Positions 60,008-64,000 of a stretch of DNA of 64,000 nt are shown here, one piece after another (within the stretch, counting starts at the first letter, position 1; each line of letters begins with the position of its first letter). The notes beneath the pieces are model-generated. The model was given only the letters and a program-made list of their open reading frames with translations. It had not been told where the DNA came from and did no database searches. Source of the DNA: Muricauda sp. SCSIO 65647 (GTDB lineage Bacteria > Bacteroidota > Bacteroidia > Flavobacteriales > Flavobacteriaceae); contig NZ_CP091037.1 of the NCBI RefSeq assembly GCF_021534965.1, positions 3,417,501 through 3,481,500 on the forward strand. The letters run 5' to 3'. Both the position numbers and the translations under genes were made by a program.

Positions 60008-61129
60008 ATGCTCAGAGTTTTTTTATCCATAGTATGCATTGTTTCTGGGTTGGTTTCTTACTGGTTGTTTAGACCTGAAATTTATGCTTTTGAATTGTTG
60101 AATATTTCGAGTTCAGCAATTTTTGAAGATGTCAATCCATTGACCTTTTGGATAAAAAACCATTTGGCGGACACTTTATGGTGTATGGCTGCGTACTTGA
60201 TGGCAATTGAGTTGAAGGTTCAGCGATACCCGAATTTTTACAGTATGCTCTTATGGGTGCTTCCGGTGACCAGTGAAATGCTTCAGGGTATGGGAATGGT
60301 CGGTGGAACGTTCGATTGGATAGATCTTTTTATTTATATCTTTTTAGCATTTATTTTTTTACTAACAACCCAACCTATGAAAAAAGTACAATTACACCTT
60401 ATCGGCATCACAGTGGTTGCCATTGGAATTTTGGGTGTGATAGGCAGCAAGGCCCCCAAGCCCATTCCTATTGAATACACACAGGCAACCTTCGCACTGC
60501 AACCCAAGCAAGATGAAATTTTCACCAAACCTTTATTGGCAAAAACACTGAACAGTGCAGAAAACATATCTGTGGTATTGCGGGTTCCGGCCTCTGAGGA
60601 AGATAAGATCACCGAGGCCCAAAAACTCATCAACAACACCATTTACAGTACCATTGAAAAAGAATTTGCCAAAGCCAACTATATTGTTCGTGATAGGGCC
60701 ATGTTCGCCAAAGTATTGGAAGATGACAATGTTTCCGCTGATTATGCCAAGATACACAACAGTACCAAAACAGACCTTATTCTTGAACTGGTCAGTTATG
60801 GTGACATTAAGCACAATACCAACAAGTTCACAGATAAAAACGGTATCGAGCAAACGGCAAACGTAAACTTTGCATTTACGGGCACCTCTGCTGAGTTCAA
60901 ACTGATAAGCGTTAAAGACAATGACCTAGTGGGCTCTTATACCTTTTATTATACACCCTGTACTCTTGGTTGTACATATAGGATCAATGCGACAAGGGCC
61001 TCCAATAAACTATATGCTATCGATACCGATAGAGATGCCCCGTACGAATACGTGGCCCCAGACGTATTGGAGAATTTCTTCAAAGAATGTTCAGTGAGAC
61101 TTATAAAAGAATTGGAGGCAATTAAATAG
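60008..61129 (+). CDS. VanZ-like membrane domain fused to a periplasmic domain
   Basis: 373 residues. Residues 1-120 have about four hydrophobic helices and a VanZ-like pattern (HLADTLWCMAAYL, then SEMLQGMGMVGGTFDWIDLFIYI). At residue 124 a second hydrophobic segment follows MKKVQ, just like a signal peptide, and leads into an alpha/beta domain of about 225 residues (ISVVLRVPASEEDKITEAQ, NYIVRDRAMFAKVL, LILELVSYG) that loosely recalls CsgG-type lipoprotein domains. The frame is continuous, so this is a fusion, unless ATG 60377 starts a separate protein. Function unknown. Confidence 0.65.
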   Translation: MLRVFLSIVCIVSGLVSYWLFRPEIYAFELLNISSSAIFEDVNPLTFWIKNHLADTLWCMAAYLMAIELKVQRYPNFYSMLLWVLPVTSEMLQGMGMVGGTFDWIDLFIYIFLAFIFLLTTQPMKKVQLHLIGITVVAIGILGVIGSKAPKPIPIEYTQATFALQPKQDEIFTKPLLAKTLNSAENISVVLRVPASEEDKITEAQKLINNTIYSTIEKEFAKANYIVRDRAMFAKVLEDDNVSADYAKIHNSTKTDLILELVSYGDIKHNTNKFTDKNGIEQTANVNFAFTGTSAEFKLISVKDNDLVGSYTFYYTPCTLGCTYRINATRASNKLYAIDTDRDAPYEYVAPDVLENFFKECSVRLIKELEAIK

Positions 61130-61545
61130 CCTTATAGTTCAAATGAAAGGCCCCTATTTTTTTACACTATTGGTTTTTGGAGCGTAATCAAAAGGGTGTA
61201 GCTCTTTTCAATGGTGAAAATCTAAAGGGTGGCGTTGTAATGTCTCCTTAGGGTATTTTTTACCAGATGCACATAATCCATTTGTAGTGCAAAACCATAT
61301 GCTGGTGGGTTTGGGTGGACCCAATGCCCCCCTAATGGAATTTTTCCATAATCAACAGAAGTTCGGGTAGAAAACACCGATGCAGGGTACTTTTGTTGCA
61401 TTGTGTTCACAGACCATTTTTTGACTTTTGTACACTTCACTACGCTGATTGTCCAATTCACGACATTGCTTTTTTTGATGACCCAAATACTGAGCATATT
61501 TGCTTCATCATCAATCAAAAAACGAACAATCAATCAATCATCAAC
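61130..61545. other. Intergenic region, no intact gene
   Basis: About 415 bases between two plus-strand genes. It contains a short DUF1080-like remnant (61186-61251), a TACTTTTG box (about 61388-61395) that fits the -7 consensus, and then A/C-rich sequence leading to the hairpin at 61546. A minus-strand open frame of 103 codons (61222-61533) has no protein-like pattern and is probably chance. Confidence 0.5.
61186..61251 (+). pseudogene. Possible remnant of a DUF1080 gene
   Basis: The frame reads VALFNGENLKGG and then stops at TAG 61249. The nine residues LFNGENLKG match the conserved start of DUF1080 domains (compare LFNGENLDG in the intact gene at 30870). Nothing else of the domain is recognisable, so it may be a decayed gene or a coincidence. 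Confidence 0.3.
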
Positions 61546-61579
61546 CTGCCTGCTAATCAATTTTTAGCGGGCAGTTTTT
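61546..61579 (+). terminator. Intrinsic terminator/attenuator hairpin 15 bases before a start codon
   Basis: CTGCCTGCTAA (61546-61556) pairs with TTAGCGGGCAG (61564-61574) over 11 positions with one T-G wobble, loop of seven, followed by T5. The next ATG is at 61594, so the hairpin lies inside the probable leader of that gene, where it could terminate early or attenuate. Confidence 0.7.
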
Positions 61580-61593
61580 AAAAATGAACTGAC

Positions 61594-63045
61594 ATGAATC
61601 TATTGACAAAATTTCTTGCCTCACTGATCCTCAAAATTTTACTGTTGTTTTTTCTTCTTGCCCCGAGTACTACTGAAGCACAACGAAGAAGTACATCTGT
61701 CAACGTAAGTGACAATGGCAAGACCACCATCTCTATCAAAAATGGCTTTGGCAACAACTTCCATATCGAATATAAAGGAGACATCACTTTGTCTGATGAC
61801 GATACCGATGTAATAGGTATTTCCCGTGGGGGCTATATGGAAATCAAGAAATCTGCCTTTGGTAGTAGACGAAGAATATTTATAGAATCAGATGGTTCGG
61901 GAAATCTTATCAAGAAATATTATGTCGGAGGTTCGCAACGAAGTTTTGATGCCGAAGGGCGCAAATGGTTATCGGAAATTCTTCTCGAAGTAGTAAGGAG
62001 CACGACTTTGGGGGCCGAAAAAAGAGTTGACCGCATGTATGGAAAGGGAGGGTCGTATGCAGTATTGAAAGAGGTTGACAAGATTGAAAGTAACCATGTA
62101 AAGGCCAGATACATAAAACTGTTACTTGAAAAAAAACCTAAGAGCACTGATTTGATTTCAATATTGAATGCTGTGGGCGAAATCGACTCTGACCACCATA
62201 AGGCAGATATCTTGAAGCGATATAGCAGCACCTTTTTGACAACCGAAAAAGCTACTAGCGCTTATATCACAACGACGGGTAATATAGACTCCGATCACCA
62301 CAAAGCAGATGTGCTGAAGAAGTCTATTCGTGATGGCAATATTACCGATACCCAAATGAAAGCCCTTTTTGTTATTGCCGAAGACATCAATTCAGATCAT
62401 CATAAGGCCAGTGTACTTTTAGAGGCCATGCGCAATCGTCAACTTACCCCCAACAACGTTAAGCTGCTGGTCAATACTTCAAAAGATATTGATTCAGACC
62501 ATCACAAGGCAACGGTATTACGTGAAGCCTTAAAAACCGAAAAACTATCGCAAAGTGCTTACCATACTTTGTTGAATTCGGTTGAAAATATGAGTTCAGA
62601 CCACCATATCGCCTCGATTTTTGCCGATATGGCCAAAAATGAGCTCGATGATGAAGCTTTGGGGCATTTGTTGAAACTTGTCGAGGAAAACATGGACTCA
62701 GACAGCCATCGGGCCAATGTGCTCAAAAAAGTGGTGTACCACCAAAAACTGAAATCCAGTTCTTTGAACGAATTTCTTGAGGCATTGACAGGGATCAACT
62801 CTGACCATCACAAGGCAGAAGTTTTTAAGAACCTTGCCAAGCAGAAATTTACAGAAGAACAGTTGATCACGATTTTACGGGCAACCCATTCTATCAACTC
62901 TGACTATCACAAAGCAGAATCGTTGCTCCGGTTTTCATCGGTTGTCAATGAGAGCTCAAGTACCGTTAAAGATGCATATCGGTCTGCCTGTATGGACATA
63001 GACTCTGATTCTCATTTGGGCAGGGCGATTAAGGCAGTGAATTAA
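61594..63045 (+). CDS. Exported protein with ten 34-residue SDHH repeats
   Basis: 483 residues. The signal peptide ends near STTEAQ (residue 30). Residues 35-155 form a beta-rich head that ends in a short helical segment (GRKWLSEILLEVVRSTTLGAEKRV). Then ten repeats follow with a motif I-D/N-S-D-H-H-K-A-x-V-L; the motif Ser falls at 166, 199, 233, 267, 301, 335, 369, 403, 436 and 471, so the period is 34. Each unit should be two helices, giving an alpha-solenoid like TPR or HEAT. About fifteen motif His line one face. Function unknown; the LytS-type kinase gene follows. Confidence 0.8.
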   Translation: MNLLTKFLASLILKILLLFFLLAPSTTEAQRRSTSVNVSDNGKTTISIKNGFGNNFHIEYKGDITLSDDDTDVIGISRGGYMEIKKSAFGSRRRIFIESDGSGNLIKKYYVGGSQRSFDAEGRKWLSEILLEVVRSTTLGAEKRVDRMYGKGGSYAVLKEVDKIESNHVKARYIKLLLEKKPKSTDLISILNAVGEIDSDHHKADILKRYSSTFLTTEKATSAYITTTGNIDSDHHKADVLKKSIRDGNITDTQMKALFVIAEDINSDHHKASVLLEAMRNRQLTPNNVKLLVNTSKDIDSDHHKATVLREALKTEKLSQSAYHTLLNSVENMSSDHHIASIFADMAKNELDDEALGHLLKLVEENMDSDSHRANVLKKVVYHQKLKSSSLNEFLEALTGINSDHHKAEVFKNLAKQKFTEEQLITILRATHSINSDYHKAESLLRFSSVVNESSSTVKDAYRSACMDIDSDSHLGRAIKAVN

Positions 63046-63063
63046 CCAACCATTTTTTTAAAG

Positions 63064-63099
63064 CACCGAAATACTCAATTATTAATGAGTATTTTGGTG
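63064..63099. terminator. Long hairpin between the SDHH-repeat gene and the kinase gene
   Basis: CACCGAAATACTCA (63064-63077) pairs with TGAGTATTTTGGTG (63086-63099) over 14 positions with one G-T wobble and an 8-base loop. It ends 2 bases before the kinase ATG. No T-run follows on the plus strand, so it may limit or couple expression of the kinase instead of simply terminating. Confidence 0.5.
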
Positions 63100-63101
63100 T
63101 T

Positions 63102-64000
63102 ATGGAATGGCCAGATTTATACCGACCAAACATGTGGAAACATCTTGCAATTGCCACCGTAGGATTTCTTCTTGGCATTTCACTTCATGGTTTTTTGAGT
63201 TTCAATACCGACGAAATACTCTTAGAGCACTACTTGAGCGGCGTTTTGGGTATTTTGATCGGTTATGCCATTTTCTATAGCAATTCATTTTTAAACCGCC
63301 TCTGGCCTTGGCGAAAACACCCTGGCCTTCGTCTTTTTGTCGGATTGATCTTTGATTTGCTCCTTTCTTTTTTTCTGGTCTTTCTTTCTATTTGGCTCTA
63401 TATGGCTATCATGAAATCACCGATGGGAACATTCGATTTTCAAAAACTATTGATCAAGATCGGCATTCTGCTCTTCTGCGTTTCATTGGTTTACAACATT
63501 TTCTATTTCGCTTTTTACTCCTATAACCATTATGCCGCCGGACAACTGATGGAGTTGAAATTGGAACGCAGACAGGCAGAGCTGCAGTTGACAACCTTGA
63601 AATCGCAATTGAGCCCCCATTTTCTTTTCAATAGCATTAATTCGCTCTCATCATTATTTCAAAAAGACGTTGTCAAGGCCGAGTTGTTCATAAGGGCTTT
63701 GGCCAAGTCTTATGATTACGTATTGAAAAACCATCGTGCAAGCTTGGTGACGGTAGGTGATGAGCTTCAATTTGTTGAAGCCTATGCCCAACTTATGAAA
63801 ACACGCTTTGCAGAGGGGTTTGAACTGCAGGTCGACTTATCAGAAAGTGTTCGTAAAAGCAAGATTCCCCCTTTGACCCTGCAAATTTTGGTAGAGAATG
63901 CGCTCAAGCACAATGTTATGGACAGTAATCATTCGTTGTCTGTAAAAATCGATGCGGATAAAAATCACATTCAGGTGAAGAACAACAAGACCAGGCCCAA
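63102..64000 (+). CDS. LytS/YehU-type sensor histidine kinase, 5' part (cut by window edge)
   Basis: 299 residues are visible and the frame is still open at the right edge. About four hydrophobic helices fill residues 15-155, then a coiled segment and the His_kinase domain: LKSQLSPHFLFNSINSLSSLF with the phospho-accepting His, and LQILVENALKHN as the N box of the ATP lid. The glycine boxes lie beyond the edge. Such kinases usually pair with a LytTR response regulator, expected just downstream. ATG 63102 directly follows a long hairpin. Confidence 0.88.
   Translation, partial: MEWPDLYRPNMWKHLAIATVGFLLGISLHGFLSFNTDEILLEHYLSGVLGILIGYAIFYSNSFLNRLWPWRKHPGLRLFVGLIFDLLLSFFLVFLSIWLYMAIMKSPMGTFDFQKLLIKIGILLFCVSLVYNIFYFAFYSYNHYAAGQLMELKLERRQAELQLTTLKSQLSPHFLFNSINSLSSLFQKDVVKAELFIRALAKSYDYVLKNHRASLVTVGDELQFVEAYAQLMKTRFAEGFELQVDLSESVRKSKIPPLTLQILVENALKHNVMDSNHSLSVKIDADKNHIQVKNNKTRP

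Noticed and set aside
61222-61533. 103-codon minus-strand open frame upstream of the SDHH-repeat gene
   Set aside because: No recognisable pattern, no promoter fit, and it would cover the likely leader of the downstream gene.

Overview
The window reads as a chromosomal segment of a marine Flavobacteriaceae-type Bacteroidetes (an inference). Supporting signs: a short 287-residue primary sigma factor; promoters of the TAnnTTTG type instead of a -10 TATAAT box; scarce Shine-Dalgarno sequences; many exported or lipoprotein enzymes; families common in this group (YaiO-type barrels, DUF1080, DUF2652, S41 peptidases with TPRs, VPS10/Asp-box proteins); and REP-like palindromes. I see no phage, integrase, transposase, CRISPR array, tRNA or rRNA.

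Layout. 1-3.3 kb: housekeeping genes (DUF72 fragment, phosphatidylserine decarboxylase, acyl-CoA thioesterase, M19 dipeptidase). 3.4-11.9 kb: a seven-gene co-directional cluster that looks like a regulated exopolysaccharide machine (helical protein, HPt protein, receiver protein, membrane-anchored HEAT scaffold, processive GT2 synthase, LtaS-like transferase with TPRs, TPR plus beta-barrel outer-membrane protein). It faces an exported glycerophosphodiesterase carrying an ILEI-like domain. 13.5-13.7 kb: two tandem, similar 32-33 residue ORFs, convergent with rpoD. 14.8-19 kb: an SF2 helicase, a G-poor low-complexity spacer with 22 heptamer copies, a GT4 glycosyltransferase and an FMN alpha-hydroxyacid oxidase. 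19.4-27 kb: serine hydrolases, MenB, an AraC regulator, an M23 protein and several REP-like palindromes. 27-30.5 kb: pirin plus a cell-wall set (3D domain, amidase, M14 peptidase).

30.5-34 kb: two convergent DUF1080 proteins around a strong terminator, DUF1059 and a VWA lipoprotein. 34.2-46.9 kb: one tightly packed run for a two-subunit, isoquinoline-oxidoreductase-like molybdenum hydroxylase and its cofactor (iron-sulfur subunit, molybdenum subunit, MoaD, transglutaminase-like protein, MoaA, S41 protease, MobA, MoeB-rhodanese, TauE permease, MoeA, XdhC, MocA-like transferase, amidohydrolase). MoaC, MoaE and MogA are not here. 47-50.5 kb: a GntR regulator divergent from trehalase, with a 14-bp palindrome between them, and a DUF2652 protein. 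50.5-52.8 kb: an HxlR regulator divergent from a DJ-1/PfpI plus NADP-oxidoreductase pair, with inverted repeats between them. 52.9-64 kb: an Asp-box protein, an exported Pcm, an MscS channel, a glutaredoxin-like protein, an EamA transporter, a VanZ-like fusion, a protein with ten 34-residue SDHH repeats behind a terminator-like leader hairpin, and the 5' part of a LytS-type histidine kinase cut by the window edge.

Best candidates for something new: the phosphorelay/HEAT/GT2/LtaS-like/YaiO cluster, the paired microproteins beside rpoD, and the SDHH-repeat protein next to the LytS kinase.
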